Assembly: GCF_023898315.1 (NCBI RefSeq)
Contig: NC_064614.1
Location: 502,030,109 to 502,094,108, forward strand
Direction: 5' to 3'
DNA: 64,000 nucleotides
Source of the DNA: Schistocerca nitens
Taxonomy: Eukaryota > Arthropoda > Insecta > Orthoptera > Acrididae
Part shown: piece by piece, positions 11,512-25,300 of the stretch
Layout of the letters: each line of letters begins with the position of its first letter
How positions within the stretch are numbered: the stretch's first letter is position 1
Notes under the pieces: model-generated
The model's input: only the letters and a program-made list of their open reading frames with translations
Database searches by the model: none
Told to the model about the DNA's origin: nothing
Made by a program: the position numbers and the translations under genes

Positions 11512-13437
11512 ATGGTAATACGATATTAGGAAATAAGTCTAGCAAGTGTTAAGTTATTAATTATTTCACAATCATTTTAGATAATCTTGCCGTGGGAATA
11601 GAATGTTTTAGTTTTGTAACACGTGTTCGGCTAAAATTGTGTGCACGCGTGGGTAGAGGGGCCTGATTCTTCGTATGCTGTTTTATTTGTTTTAAATTAT
11701 ATGCTGTGGTGAAGAAAACGTGTGCAAGAGTTGCGGAATTTTGATATTTAGAGTCATATCTTGAAATGTGTAACACTTGGAACTTTAGCTTTAATGTGTG
11801 GCATGATGTGCCTACCAGTTATCCAGCCGTAAGTTGTCAGTGGATGTTATGTTTCATGCGCAAGTGCAACACCGAAGAAACTGTAGCCTATTAAAATTTC
11901 CTCGGGTTTAGGTCTAACCGCCTTCTGTTGGAAATTGCGTTTTTCTTACGGAGGTTGGCAATGTATGTAGTTTTATTTTTGTAAGTTATGTGCCCCTGGT
12001 TAAACGTTTCCAAATTGATTTTAAGGTGATCATAATTATTAAAACGGAAACAGTTTGAAATGCTGCAAGTTCATTGATCTTTGTGTGATTTTCCATTCCA
12101 GTCTCTCTCGACAGCTCGCCCTCTGATCAATATACACAGCGATAAAAATGAACCCACTGGTACAACAGTTGCCTTACCATCGGTGTTCAAGGCACCTATA
12201 AGACCAGATGTCGTGAATTTTATCCATGATAGCATGAGCAAGAATCACAGACAACCATACTGTGTTAACAAGGATGCAGGTATGTTCTACTTCTTGCATT
12301 TCTAAGGTTATGAGTTTGTAAGAGGCTAACATTTATATTTCTATTTACTGTTTGGAATGACTGGCAAGTGGCTACTTATTCCATCATACATAGTTATTAT
12401 GACCATTGTGATGATAAATTCAAGGTCCGTGTTTTTGATTATCAATGATAAAATTTACTTATCTGATTTGGTATAACAGTTCTAATAAGAGTGTTTACTT
12501 TTGCATGTTTCTTAATTTTGGGCTTTATTGTAGGCCATCAGACAAGTGCAGAATCATGGGGAACTGGTCGTGCTGTTGCTCGTATTCCCCGTGTCCGTGG
12601 TGGTGGTACTCACCGTTCAGGACAAGGAGCTTTTGGTAACATGTGCCGTGGTGGGAGGATGTTTGCTCCCACTAAACCATGGCGCCGCTGGCATCGCAAG
12701 ATAAATGTCAATCAAAAGAGATACGCGGTAGTGTCTGCCATTGCAGCTACTGGTGTTCCTGCTTTAGTCATGTCTAAGGGTAGGTGCTTTACAAGAAATT
12801 TCATGTGCACTTGAATGTCCACACTTGAGTAAACTCAATTTAGTCAAGTGTTCCGAAAAAGTGCAATATAAATGAGCAACTTGGCGTTCCCTTCAGAGTA
12901 AGCATGCTGTGATCGGGGCATAGGTGCTCAACAGTTAAAAAACGTCTGTTTTGTTGTTTTTGTGAATTATGTTTGATTTCCATATAATCCTAGTGTTAAA
13001 TTGTCCATTTATTGTTAGGTCACATGATACAGGAAGTTCCTGAAATCCCATTGGTGGTTGAAGATAAAATTCAGGAATACAACAAAACGAAGCAGGCAGT
13101 CATTTTTCTGCGTCGTATCAAAGCGTGGACTGACATTCAGAAGGTAATATTTCACTTGATATTTTTCCTCTCGAGTACTAGAACAACTACAATGTAAATG
13201 AATCGGCATTTTTTCCCCTCTCTCAAACAGGTGTACAAATCCCGCAGATTTAGAGCAGGGAAAGGGAAAATGAGGAACCGCCGCCGAATTCAGAGACGAG
13301 GCCCATTGATAATCTACGGAAAAGATCAGGTTTGCTAACATGTGTAACGCTTTTATGGTTTTTGATTTTGTGTTGATGAAATGATGAAACCCTTGAGCAC
13401 TGGGTTATGAAGTCTCAGTGATTATTGTTGACATCTG

Positions 13438-13470
<33 letters not shown>

Positions 13471-16400
13471 GCTGTTGTTGTCATTCTAATAAGATGTGCT
13501 TGTTAAGTATATTCATCTTGCTGACTCGTACTTGTCACACAAAGGAAGTTTTTCGTACTTAATTTTGTTTCTTGTAGGGCCTGACAAAAGCCTTCCGCAA
13601 CATTCCTGGTGTTGATCTTATTGATGTTACAAAATTGAACCTACTGAAGCTTGCACCTGGTGGACATGTAGGACGGTTTGTTATTTGGACTCAGTCTGCA
13701 TTTAATCAACTGGATGAATTATATGGCTCATGGCGTAAGGCTGCATCTCTGAAAAAGGGGTACAACTTGCCCATGCCAAAAATGGCTAATACTGATTTGT
13801 CACGTCTTCTGAAAGCTGATGAAATCAAGAAAGTTCTGAGGCCGCCACAGTAAGTGGTTATTGGTTCTGAGAATACCATAAATTTTTGCCATGTTTTCAA
13901 AACTGGCAGTTGTCATGTGTTCTGCTCATATTATTTGTAATGAACACTAACATTTCTTTCCAATAATTAGATTTAGTCTTACTAATTGAGTTAATTAACA
14001 AGAGAAGGTAAAATGATGATAAACCCTTGAGCACTGGGTTATGAACTCGCAGTGATTATTGTTGACATCTGATCTTCATTATGATAAATATTTACTGGTT
14101 AATTATGTTGTTTTTGCTGATGTACTAACTTATTTGCAGGAAGAAAGTGGTCCGTCGTGTGAGGAAACTGAATCCGCTTAGAAATACTCGTGCTATGTTG
14201 AAGTTGAATCCTTATGCCGCTGTGTTGAAGAGGAAGGCAATTCTTACTGCACTAAAGCGTAAAGAAGATAGGGACCAACTTCTTGCAAAGAAAAGGGGGG
14301 TAAGTGCAGCTAACTAATCATTCAGCAAGTGCTTTGCCATAAAATTTGTAGACCCATGCATCTAAGTGTCCACAATTGAATGAACTTGGTTTAATAAAGT
14401 GTTCTGAAAGAGTGCAACATGAATAGCAGCTTTCCGTTCTGTTATAGTATGCTTCACTCTCGTGGGACACACGCGCTCTATAGTTTTGAAGAAAAAAAAA
14501 AAGAAATGTTGTTTCTTTGTAATTCCAGTGCTAAACTGTGTGTTTATCTAGGTTATGCACTACATTCTATCCACCTTTGGCACTTACCTTTTACATTAGC
14601 ATTGGCATTGTCTGCATTCGTTGGTCATGTTACATTGCCACATCATGTGAAGGTGGTACACACAGTTTATGCACTCTCTTCATTGATGAGTTTGCAGGTT
14701 GCCATTGCTTCATTAATGTCTTAGTTGTGCAAGTTTTCCCTTTCTCTCTGGGGTGCTATTGGCTAAGTGTCCCCTTGTTGCCATACAATCAATGGACAGT
14801 TTGCATGTCAAGGGAGTGGCCTTTGTTTAGTGCATTTTTTGTGTGTTCTGACATTCTTGCTGTCCACTTAATCCTTTCCAACCCTTAGTTACTGCTGTAG
14901 GTGCTCTGTAATTAAATTATAAAAATATTTTATAACTTGCTGTTACGATGTCTGTCATTAATATTATCCACATCGCTTCTGATTCTTGTGTGTTATTGCT
15001 ATGCAGTTCAAAACATGGTAAGTTACATGAATTACGAATAAATGTAAAATCGTTACAGTGGTGTCTTCATAACACTTAACAAATCGGTGATGTTCTTCAT
15101 AGTCCTCCAAAAATGTCAAACTGCTATTTTGCTCTGAAAACCGTTTTCTTGAGCTTTCTTTGTTCCTTTCATCAGTATTGGAAAATTATGTTGGATGATT
15201 TCAATTAATAATGTGCTACCATTACCCAGTGAGTGTGAAATGGACTGCACTGGCAGTCCTGACAGAGCTCTCTGACGAAGTTGTATGTTCCTCATGCGTA
15301 ATTGTTAGAACAACCATGGTTGCTACAAGTTCAGGGAATTTCAAACGTGTCAGGAAAATTCGGAAAATGTCAGGGAAATTTGAAAAATGGAAAACCTCTT
15401 TTTTTCGTTTCACCTCAATAGGTGAAATGGTTCTTTTACTGAGATGTCGTGCATGGCCGCTGGCTGGACATGGCTTAGTATGTGTGCTGCTTCCCTACTC
15501 CCTCCCCTTCCTACCATTTCCCTCAGCTTGCAATCAGCACTGCCACCACTTCTTGCCACTAGTGTAGCAGCTGCTGATGAGAGGCAGAGAAGTGTGAGGA
15601 ATGATTTGTTTGTGCTAATATTCTTAGAGGCTGTAGACACAGTGGTCAGAGACAGCTGTCGTGTACCAATGTTATCTGAGTGATTGTGTGAATGTGTATG
15701 TGCTCATTTTCTGACAAGCTATGGCCGAAAATATAGTTCTGAGAGTGTGTCTGAGCGATCATCTTTACAGTGACTTGCTACCTATTCTCATTAGTATTGA
15801 TTCTGAGTATTCGCGCAAGTTAAATCGCATGGATTTATTCTCGAGGTCTCATTTTGTCAACATGATGCCTGTGCCATGTGAATAGCTGGCCACACTAGTG
15901 GATTTCTGTGACGGGACCAAAATCACTGGCACGGTTACCACAAGTACATTGTACTGTGTGGTGTTTTATAGACATTTTATTTATTGTAGTGCATTTTGGC
16001 AATTTTAAGTAGTTTATATATTAGAAAGTATGGATGATAAAAAGAAGAAAATTGTGGCAAACACTGGCAGTTTGTAGACTTTGTACTCATATATTTCTCA
16101 AAAGAAAAATCTCTTACTTCTAAAATGACATAACACAGGGGTCAGTCCATACAAAGTGGTCCAGTGATGGTTGCTGGACCATTTTTAAATTTTTTTATGT
16201 GATTGCCAAGTAATAAGGTTCGTATGAGCAGTTGCCAGCGGGCTCGTGTGCATACGCAGAGCTGAATTCGCGTATGAGCAGTGCCTTCCTCCCGCTTCTG
16301 GCTACTTGGAGCGTGGCTGTTTGGTGTACGAGCAGTAGCAGCAAGTAGCCAGAAGCTACCTGGAAAAATTTTCCTGGCGCGCCCAAGCTGCCAGATTCGC

Positions 16401-19336
16401 GCATGTGCAGAGCAAGCTGAGTTATAGTGGGGGTCCTTCCTCACGTGACCTGTGGCCGTGTCTTCGTTTACAGCTCCCACGTCAAATGAAAACAAAACAG
16501 ATTTCTGTGGCTGGGAGCCACCAAGTGAATTAATATACATTCTCATAACCATGAAAGACCAAAATAAGTTAGTAGTTTCAATTTTCTGATTTTATATTTC
16601 CAGGATATTAGTAATCAACCATTAATGTCTTAGTGAAGCTATTTCTGTCTGTTTTATAGAGAAATTTGCTTGAGTTAACTTTTTTTTTCCGCTGAGGCAG
16701 TTCGTTTATTTGAAACGAAACGAAGTGTTTCATTCCGCGCTATTGGCTACTTTCAACCTCGTTCAATTTAAAGTGCAAATTTTCATTTTCTGGGACGAAT
16801 GACGTTATACCATAATAAAGAACCAAATATGAGAATACAGTACTGGACCTCCAAGAAAATTTGTATCACGAGAACCACATGAAAAGCTGAATATCAGGAA
16901 CTTCAGAGTCCATCTGGACATAAAAATGTGCAATTAGAGCGGAATGAAGCATTTAGTATGGTTTACAGAATTCCGATGCTGCTGGAGTAGTCTCTGATGT
17001 CCTGTTCCTTGTATGACACTGTAAGATCTCTTAATGCTATATACGTACGAACATACGTAAACATTGACTTGAAGCTAAGTAGGCAAATTTGGTCAGTGGT
17101 TTTGAACTAAATATTTTGTTTCAAATATGACAGCTGTAGCAGAATTTTATAGATCTGCCTTCTGTGAAAGTGTTTTTCGATCACAAGGCGCTTGTCTCGT
17201 ACTTCCTCTGGGCCTGAAGTTATTTCTTAATTTGTGTTTACGTCTTAAATTTATAGAATACCATTCTATGCTAAATTTTAGACTGGCAGCATACCATGTT
17301 TTATCGTTTTAACTCCCCACATGGCTTCATATTTATTCCTGGAGTAGAATATAAACTGTCAGTTGTACAGTTTCTTTGCCTCATAGACAACCATGTTAAT
17401 TTTTTCACATTTTGAAATAGTCATGAAATTTATTGTCCTTTATTCCGGTGTAAGCTACACAAGAAACTCTTTTTGTTGCAAGTAATTTGTATTTCATCCT
17501 AGTAGCTTTTTGCAGTGATGTGTAGATGTAAACGTGTTGGAAATGCTACATAACAACATTGCAGAGCACGAATTAAAAAAAAAATCTGTCAAATTTTATG
17601 GTACTTCGAGCTGTGGAGTCTAATTTTGAAATGACTCAAAAGCCAAGAACTGCTTCCTTATTTGCATCCTTTATCTGTGTGGGATATGATAAAACAATTG
17701 CTCTAAGTACAATTCAGTATGTCCTCTCAACAACATGCCGCACGGGCGGCAAGGCTACACATGGTCACGTGATGCCCCACCAGAAATACGACGAAAAACG
17801 TATGAGCAGAGCAAGCACCAAGCACAGGCTGCCTACGTCATCGTAGCTGCGCATGCGCAGTACATCCTGTTGTCTGGCGCATTCTGGTCTACAATGCCAC
17901 ACCCAGCTGTAATGTACTTCTTTACTGACAGTAAATCTAAAAGTAAATGGGCATTTTTATTATCATAGAACAAAAGCGAAAGCTCCTGTTGTTTAATATT
18001 GTATTATTAAAGGTAAATAAACTAAATGACTATTGGGTGATAGTGTTAACTACATATGTCAGTTAAATTTTATTACAATGAAACAATAAACCATTTAAAT
18101 AAGCAGCAACTATAAGGTCAGTTGTAGAGTAATGTGAATTATTTCCTCATTTTCAAAAATGCATATCTTTGTTCAGTCAGTTATTAATGTTGAAATTAAA
18201 ATTTTCAAATTTCAAAGATTCACAAAAAATTATGGAAAAAATGTAAGTTTTCTTGCTCTATATGAGGCTAGTAGTGTGTGGTATATAACTATAGGAAAAA
18301 ATACTCTCATAAATCACTCCTTGTTTGTTATTTTTGGGCCTTAAAAGTGGATTTTTGAAAATTTGGATACCAAACTTTGGAGGTCATTTTGACTGGTTAT
18401 TTTTCAATTTAGGGTATTTTGTGTAAGAATTTTATGCACTTAGAGCCCCAACTTGAACATTTTAATTTGTTCAGGTGTCTCTAGCAAGTGCAATATGAAT
18501 TCATGCTGTTGCTTTCTGTCTCACCTGACTTCTTAGGTGAAGAGTGCAGCATGAACAGAACTGGTGTGCTCTTGATTTGAATTCTTTTGCTGCCAACTGA
18601 ATAGACAGAATTGTAGTTAAGTAAATCCATAGACTGTTCGTGAAGTATGAAAAATTAAAAGGAAGTTAGCTTTTCCTCGTGTTTGGGGAAGGGGGGGGGT
18701 TTGGGAATGGCAGATTAGGGAACTATTTTTCTGCAAATGTATGATTCTCTCCTTTTGCCACCTCCTCCTTGTGAAATAACAGCTATAATAAATTCATATG
18801 CAACGGTGAAAATAAAAGCTACTCCATTAACGACCCTTGATGTGGCATTTGTGAAGAAATATTTTCTCAGAAGTATTGAATGTATTTCCTTGTGCAATGC
18901 ATCTGAATTCAATCAAATTGGCCGCCTATTCTGCCAAATACTGGTAACACAAATATCCATTTCCCTAGGATGTTTTCTCCAGTTTTTACTGTATATCTTT
19001 AGGGTAACAGCGCTGTAAAAGAATAATCGACAAACTAGAGAATGATCCAGGTTGCAACTTGTTCAGCTTGCGTTTTGTGACTGCTTAAAGGTCTCTCACC
19101 AATCAGAAGTGGGCAACATGAACTATTGAGCTGCAGTGCTTACATTAAAATTACATTATAGGTAACACTTCACGTTCGATCTAGTCTCCTCCAATCACAG
19201 CACTCAGCATCACGTGACTCATTGGCTGTTAGCAAATTGTCAGTTCATATTCAGTTCCATGTCTGGCTTTCTTGATGTTTCTGGATACCAAATCATGGAT
19301 CTGGCACTTTTATTTAGTATTCAATTGTGCATGATA

Positions 19337-19379
<43 letters not shown>

Positions 19380-22300
19380 ACAGTGATGGACACTTCTGCA
19401 CAAGATGCAGTTCAGCCATAAGTTAGTCTCGTCTATATCTAATCATAAAAGTTTGATTGCTATTTGTATTCAGTTAATTGGTTTAATGTGTTTATTTCTA
19501 ATACTTTGGCACATCGTTTGTCATTCTACTGACATTTTTATTTGCTCTTATTTGTCTTCCTATCGTTCTTTTTTGTGTCTAAATCTGCCTATTTTGCCTA
19601 TAATCTGTGACCAAGTGCTAATGAGGACTTTACATCATTTAACGTGACAGCTGTTGTTGTCTTCAGTCCTGAGGATGGTTTGATGCAGCTCTCCATGCTA
19701 CTATACCCTGTGTAAGCGTCCTCATCTCCCAGTACTTACTGCAACCTATATCCTTCTGAATCTGCTTAGTGTATTCATCTCTTGGTCTCCCTCTACGATT
19801 TTTACCCTCCACGCTGCCCTCCAATGCTAAATTTGTGATCCCTTGATGCCTCAGAACATGCCCTGCCAACCGGTCACTACTTCTTGTCAAGTTGTGCCAC
19901 AAACTCCTCTTCTCCCCTATGCTATTCAATACCTCCTCATTAGTTACGTGATCTACCCATCTAATCTTCAGCATTCTTCTGTAGCACCACATTTAGCGAG
20001 TGAAAATGATAAGTTTCAAGTAACCATTGACAAAGTGAAATTAGTTAACTTTTAGTGCTGAAACTGAATTTTGTCTAGAGTTGCTCGTAGTGGTTAGCTC
20101 TAATCACTGTGAACAAAGCAATCATGATTTTAGTTGGCCGCAGGATGTTCACCACTGTTTCCTGAAATATATTGCACACTAAAAGGTTGTGGTTAGCTTA
20201 GTACACGAGTTTAAATTCATGGCAACAACTGTTATTGTCACACCTGCAATTGCGCAGTAGCTGACAGCCAGTGCCACAACACTTAAACAATCGTGTAATT
20301 TTAATCAGACTAAATACCTAAAATTGTGTATAAGTTAAGTGTAGCTCCCCTGATTGAGCAAGCGTTATGTTATGGATATTCGATATAAATGTAACTGCCT
20401 TCTAAGTTCGTCGTCTTAACCTTTCTTGCCTCCATACTTCTATAGTTCATCTCGTTGTTTCCATTTATCCATAAGTGGAGATACTTATACAGTGAGTAAA
20501 ACATATAGGTTAGTTTATTTTCCCTCCTATAGCACTTCACACCATAGACATAGTTTCATTACACTCAGTCTTCAGGCCACGAGTGGCCTACCGGGACCAT
20601 CTGACCGCCGTGTCATCCTCTATGGAGAATGCAGATAGGAGGGGCTCGAATGCAGATAGGAGGGGCGTGGGGTCAGCACACTGCTCTCCCGGTCATAAGA
20701 TGGTATTCTTGACCAAAGCCGCTCCTATTCGGTCGAGTAGCTCCTCGTTGGCATCATGAGGCTGAGTGCACCCCGAAAAATGGCAACAGCACATGGCGGC
20801 CTGGATGGTCACCCATCCAAGTGCCTACCACGCCCAACAGCGCTTAACTTCAGTGATCTCACGGGAACCGGTGTATCCACTGTTGGCAAGGCCGTTGCCA
20901 GTTTCATTACAATTTATTAAAAGTAATTAACCAAAATTGATGGGGTTGAATGTAGTTACGATGTGGTAATATTTTGAAACATCTTTATAGTTCGCAGCTT
21001 CAGATAAGAGAACCATGAAGTAAAGGAAATTTGAATTGTAAGCTGTATAGTCAAATATATCAACTTGGTTAGTCGTGACATACAAAATGAGTGTACACAA
21101 TATTGGTTAGTTTAACAGTAAGTTGATGAAATTCGACAGTTTTTTCACTCAAAGAATGCTTGACTTTTGCATTGGCAACACTAAACTACTCCCACTTTGA
21201 ATAACTTCTTGTGTGCGAGGATGGATAGCTCCTCTAAATTTGGACAAATTTGTTACTTAAATCTTGCTAGAAGTCAGTCAGTGTTGTTATATAGAGGGAA
21301 ACTGATTCTCCGTGGCATCATATTTATAAATGAGATGAAATTCATTCGAAAGCATTTACTGTTTGTAACAGAATTGTCAGGATTGTTAAGTGTTGGGTGG
21401 GCTTTGGTAGTACGCTGCTGATTTAATTGTACAATATGTGGGTTTTTAGTTAATAATAAAATTTAAAACTCATTCAGCATGTCCTTGTGTGCCGAGCGAT
21501 GTGAGCTTTTTGTTGTGTTAACATGGGAATTGCATGGGGATGCTGTTTGTACTTTCAGTAAAAGTAACTGCTAAGTTAAACAGAACTTCTGTTTGTTATG
21601 TTGTTACATGAAATAGTGTTGCCATTGCAAAATGACATATAACTATTTACTTTTTGATAATTCTATCTTTGAAATGTCAAAAGCAGTTGGGTATCGGGAG
21701 GATCATGATGTAGTCCTCTGTCTATAACCATTTTGTTACCGGTTTCTAAGGTAGTAATTTTTGCTTTGATATTTTTGGAAACGTGATTAGAGCCTTGTCA
21801 TTCAGGTGCATAATGTTCTGTACTCCCACATTTGATAGTGCTGGAAAAATATATGTAACATTCTTTCTTAAATCTATTATTGGCGCATGTTAAAATGGGA
21901 GTGTGAAAATTTTAAGATCTTGAAAATCTTTTAACAGTATTGCGGTATTCAACTGAATATGGTAGTAGCTACATTTGAGGAACTTTCAGAGAGGACCATA
22001 TGGACTGCCCTTACTTGATTTGCTAAGATTTGATGTTGAGTCTCTGAACGTCTGTCTTACAACAGTAAGACGCAATTCTAAAAACCTCGAATCTGAAGAG
22101 TTAATAGCACTGTTAAGTGGAAAACATTTTTATCATTTTAATACTCACTGGTAGCAGAATGCATAGCATATATTGGAAATAACTTGGTTGGATTCCTGTT
22201 AGTAGTACTTTTACTAAAATTTTATATTATCAAATAAAAATTCTTTATACAAATGGAAAATTTGTGAAAATTAAGTCATGTGAAAGTAAAAATCTATTAA

Positions 22301-25300
22301 ATTTCTGGAAACAAAAAGCAAAGTAAAGGAGTTTGGTCAAAATATCATCAAATATTTAACTAATATTTCCAAGTACCACAGAATTTTATTGTTTTAAAAA
22401 AATTCTACTTACGTCTGAGTCACCTAGGGCGGCACTTCCGTGCATAGAGGCAGAGTGGAAAGGAAGCGTGGGGGATGAGCACTGCGCTTGAGCGGCCATA
22501 TAAAAGCCAATGTTGCCGAACTGCATTGCTGCGGATAAGCCAGGCTAGTTTACCTATGGTGCATTGTATTATATGTTCAAATCTATGAAGGAATAACAGA
22601 TATTAAAACCAATTCCGATCGATCATCATGAGAAATATTAATTCACGTCCACTGCTCCACAGAGTTACTGTGTGTGACGTCGGGAGATGAGAACAGCTGA
22701 CAGCTATGTGAAGATGTAAAGTACAATTTTTCACAACACGACATTGAAACTGCTTGCTATAATCACCATTTATTGCTATTTGAATTGCATTATAAGTAAA
22801 AATTTAACACACAATAAAATTAAACTTAAAGCACAAACTGAAATCATTAAATTTTCTTAAACTGCTTCTGCTCAATTTTTCTTGGTTGGCTCTGCAGTCC
22901 TTGAAGAACCTTAGCCTCCTGTATCACCTACCTCCATTCTTCTCGTCCATCCCCTTCCTTCTCCAATTTCTTATTCCCACCACCTTTGGATCTTCTTCCA
23001 TATCGTCCAGCCACCATTTCATGGATGTACCTCTTCTCCTTCTCCTGTCCGGTTTTCCTATGAAAATGTTCTTGACACTCAGTTTCTGGCATTCTCTGTA
23101 CATGTCCTACCTGTCTTATTCTTCCCTGCTTAATTTTAACCGTAATATCCATCTGTTCCATTGAACAAGCAAACAATTAACTATCATCTACAAATAACTC
23201 CAGGGAATCTGACCAAGAACATAGAAAACCACCGATATCTCAACAGTTAACAATTACCATCATTTTAGGGCCTTATCTAGCTCATGCCTTGAAAATGAGA
23301 GGTTTAAAATATGGTCGGTAATATGTTCAACATAATAGTTTGCATAATTAAAGTTACAAAGTCCTAATGAAAAAGGCTAGGAAGTTCTAATTCTACATCT
23401 ACATGGATACTCTTCAAATCACATTTAAGTGCTTGGCAGAGAGTTTATCAAACCACCGTCACAATTATCTGGTGTCTGTACTTGATGTTTTTTGTTCAAA
23501 AGTTGAATTATAAATGACAGTGACATATTTCGAAGCAAGGTATGACAAGAATTGTGCATCATGTTACGAAACTGACAGCGTTCATTGCTGAATGGTAATC
23601 ACTGCTGTTTTTCTTGCACGTAAATAAAAGTTTCTCAGAAATAAAACCAGAAGAGGAGTCAGCATGAAGAATGATTATCCAAGAACTCGTCCCTATGAGA
23701 ACTTGAAAACTGCCAGTACCATCTCTTTTTCCTGCAGATCTTCTTGGAATGATTCTAGTTGACCCATGTTTCGTCAAGGTAATACACCGTTGAACTACCT
23801 CTTCCTCTTGTATCGTGAATCTTTATATAGGATATAGTTCATACTGCACGCATGTCACTTCTCTGAACTAAACTCTCTTCCTAACATCTGCAACAGTCAT
23901 CTTTTAAAATGCTTTACCTTGACGAAGTGCTTACCTTCAAGCCTGCATAACTGACATGTTTTTGTTATGTCTGGCGTTCATCACGCACATGGAGCACTTG
24001 GTAAAACGTTGTTAAAAACATCCATTTGTGTTACTGCTCCCTTGCGATTTCAATGCTTTCCAGGTGATACGATGCTTTCCACGGTTCCTACAGCTCTCTT
24101 TCCTTTACAACTCTCTTTACGGTTCTCTTGCCGACACCACGTGGTTCTGCAGTCCGTTCTTGTTTTCCAATGTAGACAGTGAGACCTGCTTTCAAATTCA
24201 CGTTTGAAAAAGTTGTATATGCGGTAAATAATCTGCCTTGCCTGCTTGTGAAGCACTTCACGTTTATTGCTGCCACTTGACTTTTTTAAAATAACACTTA
24301 AAACATTTACAATATACACATTCACAGCTATACTGCTGCAAGAAAAAAGTAACAAAAAATTGATAGTTGAATGAATAATTAGATTGTCGTGAAGTGTGGA
24401 AACAGTGCAGCATGTAGCAGCGAGATTCTCTCTCTATAGCTGTAACACTGCTAGCCGCTCAGAAAGAGAACGATTATTATTGGCCGCTAGTGGAGGGGGG
24501 TGTGCAGAATGGCTGAAAATTGGGCTGCCTTCTTGCATGATGTGAAAAATAAGTGATCTCAAGATAGTGATTTAATGCCAGCTATCAGTGGCTTTGTTAA
24601 AACACTCTAAGATATCTTCTTCAAAGGTGATTTTCTTTTAGGTTGTTGGGAATTGTACTTGCTTTTGGGGCACTGACCTTGGAAATAGAACTGGGCCAGT
24701 CTAGGTCTCCTTGCTTGTCCAAAAATTCAAATTTTTGAGAGATATTAAGAAAAACAGGTAAAAGTATACTGCATAGCTTAATTGTGATTGCATAAACATG
24801 TTCTTGCTCTTTTTGCGTGACATGGGTTCTGGGTATAGCAACAGATTCGTTGTATGTTATCGATTAGTATCAGATAGGTTTTATTCACATTGCTGAACTG
24901 GAGAAATGCTGCTGTTGACTTAGTGTATTTTTTGTTGGTGTGCTTTGGATATCAAGTTTGGGGGGGGGGGGGTGTCATTTTTTTCTTTTTGTTTCTTAGT
25001 GAGTTAATCTTCAGACTGCTGTGGACAAGCTAAAGTGCGGTGCCATACTGCTTGCCAGGTGCTGAGGATGTTTTGAAGTGGGCCTCAGGATTTCCCATGA
25101 TCCCTTCTGATATATTTATGGTCCCTTCTGCTGACCTTCTTGCTACTGCATAGTTCTTTACGTTGGTGAATAAAAAAGTTTAGTGTTTTGATAATACAGC
25201 ATATGTGCCTCTGTGTGTTTCAGTTTGCTAAAACCTAGTTTTGATATCTTGAACTGTTCATGAAATATGAAGATTGTTTTGATTATGCATCCGAATGTAC

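Noticed and set aside
11855-11900. H/ACA snoRNA in RpL4 intron 1
   Set aside because: A GTGCAACA word resembles the other copies, but no flanking hairpins or ANANNA box in register were found.
20781-20900. Functional 5S rRNA gene
   Set aside because: Several substitutions in conserved 5S positions and a fused unrelated body point to a SINE head, not an rRNA gene.
24395-24480. Another H/ACA snoRNA near the end of RpL4 intron 7
   Set aside because: TAGCAG/CTGCTA can pair, but no H box with correct spacing and no ACA follows the stem.
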